Source: Arthrobacter sp. CAU 1506 (lineage in GTDB: Bacteria > Actinomycetota > Actinomycetes > Actinomycetales > Micrococcaceae). Taken from it: a stretch of DNA of 64,000 nucleotides. Location: assembly GCF_005047635.1 (NCBI RefSeq), contig NZ_SUKC01000004.1:124001-188000 (forward strand), written 5' to 3'. Below the pieces are notes generated by a model. The model saw only the letters and a program-made list of their open reading frames with translations. It was not told the DNA's origin and did not search any database. Positions 37,473 to 46,252 of this stretch are shown piece after piece. The stretch's first letter is position 1. Every line of letters begins with the position of its first letter. A program made the translations under genes and the position numbers.

Positions 37473-38722
37473 CGCGTGCCCCGCTGAATTCTGGTGCAGC
37501 GGCCGATGAGGTGTTCCCTGACGTCGTCGGAAAAGGTTTCCAGGGCGCTGCTGACCATCCGGACGGTGCCGTCCGGATGGTGGCACGACCCGCGCCCGGA
37601 CACTATGCGACCCAGCCGTTCGAGCTCAGCTACCAGCCTGGGGTCCCGCTCGCCATCGGCAAGCCGGTTCAACACGTCTGCCATTGCCCGAAGGCCGAAC
37701 ATGCATGGGCCGCATTGCCTGGCGCTTTGACCGGCCAGGTATTCGGTGATCTGTGCCGTGACTGCGAGCCCGCACTGATCCGGGGACAATACGTAGATGA
37801 CGCCCACTCCCGGCCGAACCAAAGTTTCGGGCGAACCGGCGGGTGAGAGTCGGTAGTCCAATGGCCTCACCCACCGGCCGTGGTATCCGCCAACGAGGAC
37901 GGCAGACAGCTCCTCTGGATGAATCCCGGAACTGCGGAGAATGCCGTGTAGGGACGCGTCGCCGGGTACTTCAAGTACCTGGTCCGTCCCCGCACCTGCC
38001 ACGGTCACCAGCCGAGTGCCCGGATCCCGTGCCGTGCCGACGCTTCTGAACCAGTCAACACCAAAGCGCGCAAGCAGCCCGATGTGGGCCAGCGTTTCAA
38101 CGTTCAGCACAAGCGTTGGGCGTCCTCTGAGCCCTGCATCGCTGAGCCGGCGGAGCTTGTCCAGCGGAAGCGACGGGCCTCCCTGGATTTTGTTCACTAC
38201 CGCGCTCGCTTCGCCGGAGATGAATGTATCGTCGGCCTCCACCGGCCGGATATGGCGCGCGTCGGTGCGCTCCGCGAGGGCCGATTGTACTGAGGGCATG
38301 GTTTCCGCGGTGACGTATATGTACGCGTGGGATGTCTGCAACGCGGCAGCCGCCACTAAAACTCCGTCCAGCACCACATGGGGTGCGTGCGCCAAGAGGG
38401 CAGCGTCTTTATGACTCAGCGGTTCCCCCTCGGCACCGTTGGCTATCACCACTGGGCGCGCTGAAAACAATCCGCGGCCGCCCGCTTGGGCCGCGGCGGC
38501 CATCTTCCGCCACGAAGCAAAAGCAGCTCCGCCGCGGCCGGTGAGGCCGGATGCCTCCACCACGTCTAGGAAGCCCGGGGCCACGGCTCCGACGTCGATG
38601 CTTCCGTAGGCCTGCAGATGCTGGGAGTAACCGGCACGGGAACCGGCCAGGAAAAGCCGTGCCGCACCAGCCGGAGGCGGCACGGGGTGAACGTTCCGGA
38701 GGGCCGCCGAGGGCGTTGTCAT
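37469..38722 (-). CDS. NuoF-like NADH:acceptor flavoprotein with SLBB and Fe-S domains
   Basis: A 417-residue protein related to complex I subunit F. The FMN/NADH part has GLTGRGGAAFASW and NGAEGEPLSHKDAALL; an SLBB region precedes the C-terminal cluster domain, QCGPCMFGLRAM followed by GSCHHPDGT. Canonical NuoF has four cluster cysteines (CGxCxPC...C); here the first position reads Ala, leaving three. The start ATG 38722 is preferred over the frame opening at 38902, which lies inside the upstream gene. It overlaps both neighbours by 4 nt. Confidence 0.82.
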   Translation of the reverse strand: MTTPSAALRNVHPVPPPAGAARLFLAGSRAGYSQHLQAYGSIDVGAVAPGFLDVVEASGLTGRGGAAFASWRKMAAAAQAGGRGLFSARPVVIANGAEGEPLSHKDAALLAHAPHVVLDGVLVAAAALQTSHAYIYVTAETMPSVQSALAERTDARHIRPVEADDTFISGEASAVVNKIQGGPSLPLDKLRRLSDAGLRGRPTLVLNVETLAHIGLLARFGVDWFRSVGTARDPGTRLVTVAGAGTDQVLEVPGDASLHGILRSSGIHPEELSAVLVGGYHGRWVRPLDYRLSPAGSPETLVRPGVGVIYVLSPDQCGLAVTAQITEYLAGQSARQCGPCMFGLRAMADVLNRLADGERDPRLVAELERLGRIVSGRGSCHHPDGTVRMVSSALETFSDDVREHLIGRCTRIQRGTR

Positions 38723-39291
38723 CGGGGTCTTTCCTCTCCGGCCAGACTTTGACGCGCCCGGGCCGTTTCCAGGAAGGTGGGCGACAGCCGCCACAGGACG
38801 GCTCCGGCGACCGCCGCTACCGAAGCGGCTGCGGAGACCAAAAAGAGCTTGTCGGTTCCGTTGGTGCCGTTGCCGACGGCATGGGCCAGCGCGACTGGCC
38901 ACGCTACATAGGTGAACCAGTGCGCGGCTTTGAACGCACGTTGTCCAATGCGGTGACGTAGGAATGCGGTGATCACCACCGCCAGCACCAGATCCAGTGC
39001 TACGGTCCCCAGGCCCTGCCAGAACGGGCGGAACGCCCCCAGGAATGGAACCAGCAAGTCGATGGGATTGAGCCGGGCCAGTGGATCCAGCAGCAAGGTG
39101 CCCACGTGCAACGCCAGGAAGACGGTCCCCAACAACGCGACATTGCGGTGCAACAAAGTCACCGAGAACCTCGGTAGGCCAAATACCGGCCGTCCGGAAC
39201 GTGAGGCGATACCCAGGAGAACGGAGCCGGTGAACAGAAACAGTGCTACAAAGCCGCTCACTCGTCCAACCGCCCAGGCTGCTTCATTCAT
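38719..39291 (-). CDS. Ferric-reductase-like heme membrane protein
   Basis: A 190-residue integral membrane protein with about five or six hydrophobic helices. Two helices each carry a His-x13-His pair: LLHRNVALLGTVFLALHVG and AAHWFTYVAWPVALAHAVG. That spacing is typical of bis-heme b ferric reductase-like/MsrQ-type domains that pass electrons across the membrane. It lies between the NuoF-like and ApbE genes with 4-nt overlaps, so it may link cytoplasmic NADH oxidation to an extracytoplasmic flavin. Confidence 0.82.
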   Translation of the reverse strand: MNEAAWAVGRVSGFVALFLFTGSVLLGIASRSGRPVFGLPRFSVTLLHRNVALLGTVFLALHVGTLLLDPLARLNPIDLLVPFLGAFRPFWQGLGTVALDLVLAVVITAFLRHRIGQRAFKAAHWFTYVAWPVALAHAVGNGTNGTDKLFLVSAAASVAAVAGAVLWRLSPTFLETARARQSLAGEERPR

Positions 39292-40283
39292 GACAGCCGC
39301 TCCCCTGCCACGTGTTGCTGGTCGGAAGGCCAGTCTCCGGTCGTCGTCGTCCGCCCGTGGCTATCCACAAAACGCCCTGAAATTCCGCGACGGTGGAACC
39401 ATCCCACCGCGCCAAGGCCTCGCACGACGGCGGCAGTACTGAAGGCATTCGCCACAAGGCAGGAGGGCGCAGCCACCGTGACTGATCGCCACACCGCCTC
39501 GGCAGGAAGGCCGAAGCGGGGATCCAATATATGGTGCACGGACGTTCCCGACTGTTGCCAACGCCGCTTCTGCGTGCTGGAGGTTGCCATGCCGCAGCCG
39601 GTCGGCAGGGAGACCTGCTGGGCAGGATCCGCTGGCATGTCCTGCACCAAAATCTGCCAGCCGCCTTCCGGCGCTGGGCCGGCGGCGGTCAGATCCCCGC
39701 CCAAGGAAACCAATGCGCCGGTCCCAAGGTCGGCGAATATTTGGGAAGACGCCCGATCCGCGGCGACGGCTTTTGCTGTGGCACCCAAGTCCAGCCGGAC
39801 GTCGTCGGGAACCGTCAGAATGCCATTTTGGAGAGTTATCCGGGACCAGCCGGAGACATTTCTTTTCCGCAGCGGTTTCACCGGCTCCGGGTCTGCCCCC
39901 TGGTTGCTGGTTCCAGCTGGCCAGATATGGATTTCGCCAATGTCCCGGTCGTAGCCGAGCGCTTCAAGATCCTTTCCGAGAGTAGGATCCACATCGCCGT
40001 CCGTCCATTGGGCAGCGGCGAGGGCACTCTTGACCAGGCTGCCCAGCAAGGGGCTGACCGCAGCCCCGGCCGCTAAACGCGGCTGAAGCCGGGCCAACTC
40101 CGAGTCGGACCGGAACCGACTACATGCCTCGTCCACCGATGCCGTGACAGCCCGGACAATTTCCTCGGCCGCGCCCACAACGCCGGATTCGCACACTACT
40201 ACGGAGGCTTCCACGCCCCACACGGACCAATCGGAGCGGAACGTTGCCGGCCCTGATGGTGCTGGCTGATGCAACATGTTCAC
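39288..40283 (-). CDS. apbE: FAD:protein FMN transferase (ApbE family)
   Basis: A 331-residue ApbE-type enzyme, which covalently attaches FMN to Ser/Thr of target proteins. Landmarks are DEACSRFRSDSELARL, VRLDLGATAKAVAADRA, LVSLGGDLTAAG and VHHILDPRFGLP. The late metal motif normally read as ADALST appears as VANAFSTAAVV, with Asn for Asp. No lipoprotein signal is evident. No FMN-binding-domain target is encoded next to it, so its substrate is unknown. It overlaps both neighbours by 4 nt. Confidence 0.85.
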   Translation of the reverse strand: MNMLHQPAPSGPATFRSDWSVWGVEASVVVCESGVVGAAEEIVRAVTASVDEACSRFRSDSELARLQPRLAAGAAVSPLLGSLVKSALAAAQWTDGDVDPTLGKDLEALGYDRDIGEIHIWPAGTSNQGADPEPVKPLRKRNVSGWSRITLQNGILTVPDDVRLDLGATAKAVAADRASSQIFADLGTGALVSLGGDLTAAGPAPEGGWQILVQDMPADPAQQVSLPTGCGMATSSTQKRRWQQSGTSVHHILDPRFGLPAEAVWRSVTVAAPSCLVANAFSTAAVVRGLGAVGWFHRRGISGRFVDSHGRTTTTGDWPSDQQHVAGERLS

Positions 40284-40573
40284 GATCCCGAGGAAAGGCC
40301 GTGGACGTTTCCGCCGTTGCCGGGCTGGACCGGGCTGGCCCCAAAATCCCCGCCAGGCGCGGGAAGCCCGGTGCCGGAGTCGTCGCCGTCGCCATTATTT
40401 GTCCCTTGGCTCTGGTTGTCAGAGGTCCCGGGAGTGGTCGTGATGGTGCTCGTGCTCGGCTGCGTCGCCGCATAGACCACGGCTGAACCAATACCGAGGA
40501 CGGCCACGCTTCCCAGACTGACGGCCACCGTCACGGCGTTCGCCAGCCGTTTCCCTCTGCTTCGTGTATCCAC
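40280..40573 (-). CDS. Small membrane-anchored, Ser/Thr/Gly-rich protein
   Basis: A 97-residue protein with a basic N-terminus (MDTRSRGKRLAN), one hydrophobic segment (AVTVAVSLGSVAVLGIGSAVVYA) and a low-complexity extracytoplasmic tail rich in Thr, Ser, Gly and Asn. It overlaps ApbE by 4 nt and leads the electron-transfer operon. It lacks a recognisable FMN-binding domain, yet its position and secretion make it a possible flavinylation target or anchor. No family was recognised. Confidence 0.7.
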   Translation of the reverse strand: MDTRSRGKRLANAVTVAVSLGSVAVLGIGSAVVYAATQPSTSTITTTPGTSDNQSQGTNNGDGDDSGTGLPAPGGDFGASPVQPGNGGNVHGLSSGS

Positions 40574-40812
40574 GATCCGATCCCCTCATCCGCGCTGCTT
40601 GCCTCGATTCCATCCTGGGCGCGGTTGCTGTGAAGATCCTCTGGTCAGTCTGTGGGCGCTCCCTCGGTTTGCTGCCAGAATCCTGGGAACATTCCCGGAC
40701 CCGGCTGGAGATGAGTATTGCTGCTGGCAGGGAGCATTATTGCGGAAGGAAGGGCCGGCAATCGGAACAGGTGCCGATCATCGAAAATGGACGTCTGCGC
40801 TGCTCATCATGC

Positions 40813-41868
40813 TCACTGGGTGAGGACTACTTTGAGGGCTTTCGTTTCCGCGGCACGCGAGAAGGTGTCGTAAGCATCCACTATTTCCGTGAGTCGGAAA
40901 TGATGCGTCGCGAACTTTTCCGCTGGAATCCGGTGTTGGGCAACCAGTTTCAGCAGCATGGGAGTGGTGTTCGCATTAACTAATCCCATGCTGATGTTGA
41001 TGTTCTGGATCCACAGATTCTCCAGATGAAGTTCTACTGATCGCCCGTGAACGCCAACGTTTGCTACGTTTCCTCCCGGGCGCACTAGCTCCACGGCCAT
41101 CTCGAAGGTTTCGGGGATTCCGACGGCTTCTATGGCGACGTCGGCCCCATGCCCCTCGGTCAGCGCGAATACCTGCTCTTTCCAGTCCGACGCCCGCGAC
41201 GAGATGGCGCTGGTGGCACCGAAGTCCCGTGCTTGCTGTAGACGGTGCTCGTCCACGTCGATGGCAATGACCGACGCTGCTCCGTACAGGCCTGCTGTGG
41301 CGATTGCAGCCAAGCCGACCGGGCCTGCTCCGACCACCACGACCGTGTCTCCCGGCTTGACCCGACCGTATTGGACTCCGATTTCAAACCCGGTGGGCAG
41401 GATGTCCGACAGCATCACGGCTTGTTCGTCCGTCACCCCCTCGGGGAGCTTGTGCAGCGAGTTGTCGGCGTAAGGGACGCGGACGTACTCGGCCTGCGTA
41501 CCGTCAATCAAATGACCGAAGATCCATCCGATACCGGGCGCCCCTTCTTCACCCTGACAGTGAGAATAGAGCCCGGTCTTGCAACTGCTGCAGTGACCGC
41601 AGGATTTGATACACGAGATGATGACACGGTCCCCGGCGCGGAGGCCCGTAACGGAGGACCCGGTCGCTACGACCGTTCCTACACCTTCATGCCCGAGAAT
41701 TCTTCCGCTCTGAACGGCGGGGACATCGCCTTTGAGGATGTGAAGATCCGTTCCGCAGATGGTGGTGGTATCCACCCGGACGATGGCATCGGTCGGGTTT
41801 TGGACGGAGGGATCAGGAACGTCGGTCCAGGATTTCTGCCCGGGACCGTCGAATACCAGTGCTTTCAC
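40813..41868 (-). CDS. Zinc-dependent alcohol dehydrogenase family protein
   Basis: A 351-residue medium-chain dehydrogenase. It carries TICGTDLHILKGD, LGHEGVGTVV, structural-zinc cysteines in CIKSCGHCSSCKTGLYSHC, and VVVGAGPVGLAAI in the Rossmann fold. The short conserved tail HHFRLTEIVDAYDTFSRA resembles alcohol dehydrogenases acting on short or medium-chain alcohols. It stands alone, so its substrate is unknown. It is one of three medium-chain dehydrogenases in the window. Confidence 0.88.
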   Translation of the reverse strand: MKALVFDGPGQKSWTDVPDPSVQNPTDAIVRVDTTTICGTDLHILKGDVPAVQSGRILGHEGVGTVVATGSSVTGLRAGDRVIISCIKSCGHCSSCKTGLYSHCQGEEGAPGIGWIFGHLIDGTQAEYVRVPYADNSLHKLPEGVTDEQAVMLSDILPTGFEIGVQYGRVKPGDTVVVVGAGPVGLAAIATAGLYGAASVIAIDVDEHRLQQARDFGATSAISSRASDWKEQVFALTEGHGADVAIEAVGIPETFEMAVELVRPGGNVANVGVHGRSVELHLENLWIQNINISMGLVNANTTPMLLKLVAQHRIPAEKFATHHFRLTEIVDAYDTFSRAAETKALKVVLTQ

Positions 41869-41939
41869 TTTCTCTTCCTTTCTCAGGGAAATTCCGGTTG
41901 ATCAGTAACCAGCGCGGTTCGGCCGCGCAGATCGTGGCG

Positions 41940-42404
41940 TCAAGTGCGAGGAGAAAGCCGTCGCGATAAGCGAATCAGCAAGACCACTTGGACGATGATG
42001 CTGATGCAGCATCCGACTAACGCGAACCCGAGCAGGACCCGGGTCACCAGGTCCCAGGTCACGGTAGAACCATGGAAGTCGAACGGGAACACTGCCCAGG
42101 TACGCAGGATGACGGCTGCTGCGAGCGCGGACGTCACGAGTTCACCGAGGATCTTGAGCTTCTCCGAGTCGAAGACCAAGTTGAGGACGTTGCTGACGAC
42201 GCCGACGACGAGCGAGGCATTGAAGATCGGCAAGACTTGGGGCGTCTCATCGGTCAGAATGGGCACGGACTGCCAGCCGGGCCAACCGTTGACCGCGCCG
42301 AGCAGGGCCGCGTTGACGACGACCGCTACTGTGTAGCCCATTCGACGCTGATTCTTACCGGGCTTGGCTTTCCGCTTTCTAGACCACGGCTCCTCTCCAG
42401 CCAT
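41940..42404 (-). CDS. Four-helix membrane protein, unknown
   Basis: A 154-residue protein with a basic N-terminus (SRKRKAKPGKNQRR) and about four hydrophobic segments: MGYTVAVVVNAALLGAV, LPIFNASLVVGVVSNVLNLV, LVTSALAAAVILRTWAV and LLGFALVGCCISIIVQVVLL. It ends in RLSRRLSPRT. It is not recognised beyond a general resemblance to small actinobacterial membrane proteins. It lies upstream of the alcohol dehydrogenase on the same strand. Confidence 0.65.
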   Translation of the reverse strand: MAGEEPWSRKRKAKPGKNQRRMGYTVAVVVNAALLGAVNGWPGWQSVPILTDETPQVLPIFNASLVVGVVSNVLNLVFDSEKLKILGELVTSALAAAVILRTWAVFPFDFHGSTVTWDLVTRVLLGFALVGCCISIIVQVVLLIRLSRRLSPRT

Positions 42405-42497
42405 GGTTAGATTTTGGCCCGAACTGACGGACGTGCCTAGAGGGCAATGTCGCTTGTTCCTTCTGGTGCAGGACGGCGACGGCGAGCTGGCGGAACG

Positions 42498-43766
42498 TTA
42501 GGTGGCCAAGCGCGCCAGCTCGTCGCCCATGGCCGCAGCGAAAATTCTTCCGGGCACGTTACCCGCGTCGAAATGGATGCCGCAGCGGAGCCGTCCCACG
42601 TAGGAGACGGCGGCGACTCCGAGTCGGACGTTGGCGGCGAGCACGGCCACCGGCCAGATCGCGACAACGGGAGCGCCTGCGAGGCGGAAAATGTCCGTCT
42701 GACCCGGCACATTAGTGACGAACCCGGCGACAAGATGCTGCCGTCGGCCGATACGGTCCATCATGCGCGCGCCGACCGGGCCACGCATGAACTCCAGCGT
42801 TCCCTGCTCCCTGGCCAGGGCCTTCTCCTCCCGGGTCTGTCCAGCAATGACCCGGGCCCGAACGTCTGGATCGATTTCGCCGAGGGGCAGCCGCACGAGC
42901 ATGACCCCGACCTGATTCCCTGCTGTCCCACGGCGCTGCAGCGCCACCGGCACCGAGACAGGCAGCCGCGCGGGGATCCGCTCGCCAGCGGCAGACAGCA
43001 CCGCTCGGTACCCCGCCGACACTGCAGCGAGCAGGCCATCGTTGACGGTGGCCCCGAGCGGCCGAACATGTGACTCGAGCACAGCTAGGTCGACGTCGAG
43101 GAATTCGACCCCGCGATGCGGACTCAGCGCACCGAGCAGCACTGTGGGGCCAACCTCACGACCGCTAACGGTCATGCTGATGCGCCGTAGACCGTACCGA
43201 AGCCTCCCGAGGACACGCCGCACGTCGCGGCTGGCAAACTTCGCCGTTGATCGGACAAGTGGCACGTACGAAGTCGCAGACAGGGCTCCCGCGGGATCGA
43301 AGAGCTGCTGCACGATCGCGGCCGCCGCCATCCCATCGGCGACCGCATGGTGGATGCGCAGCACGATCCCGAGAGCCCCCGCCGCGGCACCCGGCACCAC
43401 CAGAATTTCCCAGAGCGGGCGCTCCAGTCCCATCGGAACATTCATCAGCTCTCCGCACGTGCGTTCCAAGCCAGTGAGTCCGTCGACGGCACTGACGAGC
43501 CGGATGTGGTAGTCCAGGTCGGGCTGGGCTTCGACCCAGCGGTGCCGGCGGCCCGTGGGCAACGGTATCTTCCGGAGCTGCGGCAACGTCTTGATCCGCT
43601 CCCGAAGGCAGGTGCGCAGCGCTTTCAGATCAGGGCTGCCATCGGACCCAACGAAGCCGCCCGGCATCATCAGCCCGGCAACGAGAAACACATTGACCTG
43701 GCCGGCATGGTCAAGCACCAAATTCGCCTCATCGACCGCCGCGAGCCGGCGGGCCACCGGGCACAT
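42498..43766 (-). CDS. Wax ester synthase / diacylglycerol acyltransferase family
   Basis: A 422-residue WS/DGAT-family protein, which esterifies acyl-CoA to fatty alcohols or diacylglycerol for storage lipid. It opens VARRLAAVDEANLVLDHAGQVNVF, and the active-site HHxxxDG motif is LRIHHAVADGMAAA. Near the C-terminus FVTNVPGQTDIFRLAG is the conserved N-V-P-G segment. Length is slightly shorter than the 450-470 usual in mycobacteria. Such enzymes belong to the dormancy gene set in mycobacteria. Whether it makes wax, TAG or neither is unknown. Confidence 0.85.
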   Translation of the reverse strand: MCPVARRLAAVDEANLVLDHAGQVNVFLVAGLMMPGGFVGSDGSPDLKALRTCLRERIKTLPQLRKIPLPTGRRHRWVEAQPDLDYHIRLVSAVDGLTGLERTCGELMNVPMGLERPLWEILVVPGAAAGALGIVLRIHHAVADGMAAAAIVQQLFDPAGALSATSYVPLVRSTAKFASRDVRRVLGRLRYGLRRISMTVSGREVGPTVLLGALSPHRGVEFLDVDLAVLESHVRPLGATVNDGLLAAVSAGYRAVLSAAGERIPARLPVSVPVALQRRGTAGNQVGVMLVRLPLGEIDPDVRARVIAGQTREEKALAREQGTLEFMRGPVGARMMDRIGRRQHLVAGFVTNVPGQTDIFRLAGAPVVAIWPVAVLAANVRLGVAAVSYVGRLRCGIHFDAGNVPGRIFAAAMGDELARLAT

Positions 43767-43841
43767 GCCAACAGAGTAGCAGCCGGTCCTTCCGCCTGAT
43801 GAGGGCGGAAACTGCTCGGGGGATGCTTCGCGAAGGTATTG

Positions 43842-45296
43842 CTAGCGGGCTTCGACGACCCCCATCATGCCCCTGTCTTCATGGTCCAGAATGTGGCAGT
43901 GGAAAACCGAGCGCCCAGGAAAGTCATCGAAGGCGACGAGGACTTTGACTTCGCTGCGGGCCGGGATGTTGACGACGTCCTGCCACCTGGGGCCGGGAAT
44001 GCTTTGGCCGTCCTGCTGAATGACCTGCATCGGCCATACGTGCAGATGCATGGGATGGTCCATCGGGCTGCTGTTGGTGAGAGTCCATTCCTCCACGCTG
44101 CCTACGCTGACTATCTCGTCGATACGCCCTGCATCAAAAACCTCGCCGTTGATGGTGAAGCTCATGCCGCCCGGGCCCATCCCGGACCCCATGCCCATTC
44201 CCATCGAAAAGTCGAGCCTGCGGCGCGCTGCCACCGGTTCCTTCCGAAGATCCCTCGGACGTCCGGTACCGGTGACCGGAGGCAGGCCGCTCCGTTGTGT
44301 TCCACTCGTATCCAACGAGAGCAGGTCCACGGGTTCGGTACGCGGGCCCTGGCCGCTGCCCATCATGCCGGTCATACTTCCGCGGTCAAAGGACGCAGCT
44401 CGCAGGGTCGTCGTTCCGTAGACCGCCTCTACCAGCAGATCCGTCCGGTTTCCCGGCGCCAAGACGACCTCGTCCACCGGTGCAGGAGCGGCCAGCGAAC
44501 GACCATCAAAAGCCAGCACCTGAAGCTGGCTTCCCTCGAGCTGAAGCCGAAGGTAGCGGGCAGGGCAGGCGTTGATGACGCGCCAACGCTCTCGGTCACC
44601 GGCTGTTGCAGAGAGCAACGGCCGGACCTGCCCGTTCACCAGCACGATCTCCCCCTCGCGGCCCATCACCTGCTCTGCCGCCGAGGGTGGCCGAAGACTG
44701 CCGGAGCCGGTCAGGCTGATGTCGGAGACGACGAGGAGCCGCTCGCGGGTGACCGGAAACCGCTCCGGGTCTTCCACGACAATCGCCCCGTACAAGCCAG
44801 CCGCAAGCTGATCCGCCACGCTCCCGTGATGATGCGGGTGGTACCAGAAGGTGCCAGATGGGTGGTTGGCCGGAAGGTCGTACTCATAATCGAAGGATTC
44901 TCCCTGCTCGACCCTGACAAAGGAGTTATCGCCGTTCCCCGTCGGTGAGACATGCAGTCCATGCACATGCAGGTTCGTAGCCATGTCGAGCCTATTGACC
45001 AGGACGACCCGGAGCCGGTCCCCCGGCCGCAGGCGAAGCGTCGGTCCGGGGAGGGAACCGTTGTAGGCGGCCACGGACGCCGGCCTGCCAGCGACCATGA
45101 TTCGCGCCGGTGCGGCCTCAAGACGCAGCTTCAGCACTCTTCCCTGGCTGCTGAGATTCCCCGGTTCTTTCAGCCGCTCACCAGTTTCAGCACGGAACGG
45201 TGCTTGGGCCCAGAGCAGACCTCCGCCTCCGACGGCGACAGCCGCAGTCCCGGCGGCGCCGAGGACTAGGGCTTGCCTGCGGCTGAGGGTCTTCAT
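43842..45296 (-). CDS. Multicopper oxidase with Tat signal (CopA/CueO-like)
   Basis: A 484-residue exported oxidase. The N-terminus KTLSRRQALVLGAAG carries a twin-arginine signal. Copper ligands appear in order: LHVHGLHVSP, FWYHPHHHGS, HPMHLHVWPMQ and the type 1/3 motif VFHCHILDHEDRGMMG. A Met-rich stretch, FSMGMGMGSGMGPGGM, lies near residue 370 and may bind Cu(I), as in CueO. It overlaps the SHOCT gene by 4 nt and likely protects against copper. A 7-bp inverted repeat (43790-43796 and 43804-43810) follows the stop as a weak terminator. Confidence 0.92.
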   Translation of the reverse strand: MKTLSRRQALVLGAAGTAAVAVGGGGLLWAQAPFRAETGERLKEPGNLSSQGRVLKLRLEAAPARIMVAGRPASVAAYNGSLPGPTLRLRPGDRLRVVLVNRLDMATNLHVHGLHVSPTGNGDNSFVRVEQGESFDYEYDLPANHPSGTFWYHPHHHGSVADQLAAGLYGAIVVEDPERFPVTRERLLVVSDISLTGSGSLRPPSAAEQVMGREGEIVLVNGQVRPLLSATAGDRERWRVINACPARYLRLQLEGSQLQVLAFDGRSLAAPAPVDEVVLAPGNRTDLLVEAVYGTTTLRAASFDRGSMTGMMGSGQGPRTEPVDLLSLDTSGTQRSGLPPVTGTGRPRDLRKEPVAARRRLDFSMGMGMGSGMGPGGMSFTINGEVFDAGRIDEIVSVGSVEEWTLTNSSPMDHPMHLHVWPMQVIQQDGQSIPGPRWQDVVNIPARSEVKVLVAFDDFPGRSVFHCHILDHEDRGMMGVVEAR

Positions 45297-45571
45297 CCCC
45301 CGGTCTCACCGAGAGTCCGGAGTGCCTCACGGTACTCCTCTGCCGTGAGTTCTCCCCGAGCGTAGCGCTCCGCCAGTATTTCCCGGGCCCGGGTGTCTCC
45401 AGCAGTCCTGACGCCGTCAGCTCCGCGGTCCGGCATTCCGGCGCCGCGGCCCGGCATGCCGCCCCCAATCAGCCGGACCAACAGGATGATGAGCAGGACC
45501 AGTCCAACGATGAGCAGGACCCAGAAGATCCACATCCAGCCCATGCCCGACCAGCCGTAGGAATCCATCAT
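45293..45571 (-). CDS. SHOCT-domain membrane protein, copper-oxidase partner
   Basis: A 92-residue protein: one transmembrane helix (WMWIFWVLLIVGLVLLIILLV), a glycine/methionine-rich linker, and a C-terminal SHOCT domain (REILAERYARGELTAEEYREALRTL). This form often accompanies multicopper oxidases in actinomycetes. AGGAG precedes the ATG at 45571 with 7 nt spacing, and its stop overlaps the oxidase start by 4 nt, so the two are one operon. Confidence 0.8.
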   Translation of the reverse strand: MMDSYGWSGMGWMWIFWVLLIVGLVLLIILLVRLIGGGMPGRGAGMPDRGADGVRTAGDTRAREILAERYARGELTAEEYREALRTLGETGG

Positions 45572-45609
45572 GGCTTCACTCCTGACACTGGGCCACCGCT
45601 GCCGGCCTC

Positions 45610-45630
45610 ATTTCAGCCTGCACCTGAAAT
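45610..45630. promoter_or_regulatory. Inverted repeat upstream of the SHOCT-oxidase operon
   Basis: ATTTCAG-CCTGCAC-CTGAAAT is a perfect 7-bp inverted repeat with a 7-nt spacer, 39-59 nt upstream of the SHOCT start codon. The spacing and position suit a dimeric repressor site. It does not match the CsoR or CopY operators known to me. Confidence 0.5.
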
Positions 45631-45714
45631 TAGGTCGATAGTAAGCCCAAATTGCCCTTCTGCAACGCTAAAAGAGCGGAAATGTCTCGCCGCCACCGGC
45701 GCCGGTCTGAAGGG

Positions 45715-46176
45715 TCAGCAACAGCTATCGGTGACCGCCTGAGAACTTGATGTTGGAGTGCTGCTGCAGCATCCCATCGCTTCGCCTCGGGGAACCGCGG
45801 AGAATGTTTGGCTGTCGGCCAGCACGGTGTAAATTTCCCACTGTTCGCCGTTCGGGGTGTTCTGGACCCAGAATTTGTCCTGCTTGGCGTAGCAGCACGT
45901 GCTTTCTCGCTCATCGGTGGTGGCGAAACCGTGTACTGCCAGCCGGTTCTGCTCGGCATTGACTGCATCGGTGTCGGGCACTTCCACACCCAGATGGTTG
46001 AGCGATCCTCCCTTGCCGGGGTTCTCGATGAGCACGAGTTTCAGCGGCGGTTGGGCTACTGCGAAGTTGGCGTAGCCGGGCCGCCGCTTGGCCGGTTCGG
46101 TACCGAAGAGCCGGGAGTAGAAAGCGACGGACTCATCGAGGTCATTGACGTTGATGGCAAGTTGCAGGCGGGACAT
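45715..46176 (-). CDS. cadI: CadI/ArsI-type metal resistance lyase
   Basis: A 153-residue vicinal-oxygen-chelate fold protein. It opens MSRLQLAINVNDLDESVAFYSRLFG and has the paired cysteines of the family in ESTCCYAKQDKFWVQ. ArsI enzymes break C-As bonds of organoarsenicals; CadI was named for cadmium induction. The C-terminus adds a cysteine-rich tail with two CC pairs (GCCSS and SCC). AGGAG precedes the ATG. It diverges from the arsR operon across a shared operator region. Confidence 0.9.
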   Translation of the reverse strand: MSRLQLAINVNDLDESVAFYSRLFGTEPAKRRPGYANFAVAQPPLKLVLIENPGKGGSLNHLGVEVPDTDAVNAEQNRLAVHGFATTDERESTCCYAKQDKFWVQNTPNGEQWEIYTVLADSQTFSAVPRGEAMGCCSSTPTSSSQAVTDSCC

Positions 46177-46190
46177 GGCGTCTCCTAGAG

Positions 46191-46246
46191 ATAGATGAAT
46201 GTCTATATCTGGCAGATTGCCACCTGATATTGATATCTGTCAATAT
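46191..46246. promoter_or_regulatory. Two ArsR/SmtB-type operators between cadI and arsR
   Basis: ATATTGA-TATCTG-TCAATAT at 46227-46246 is a perfect 7-bp inverted repeat with a 6-nt spacer, ending 6 nt before the arsR GTG. A second site, ATAGA-TGAATG-TCTAT at 46191-46206, has the same 6-nt spacer and lies closer to cadI. Their AT-rich form suits ArsR-family dimers, implying joint control of both divergent units. Confidence 0.7.
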
Positions 46247-46252
46247 TGATGG

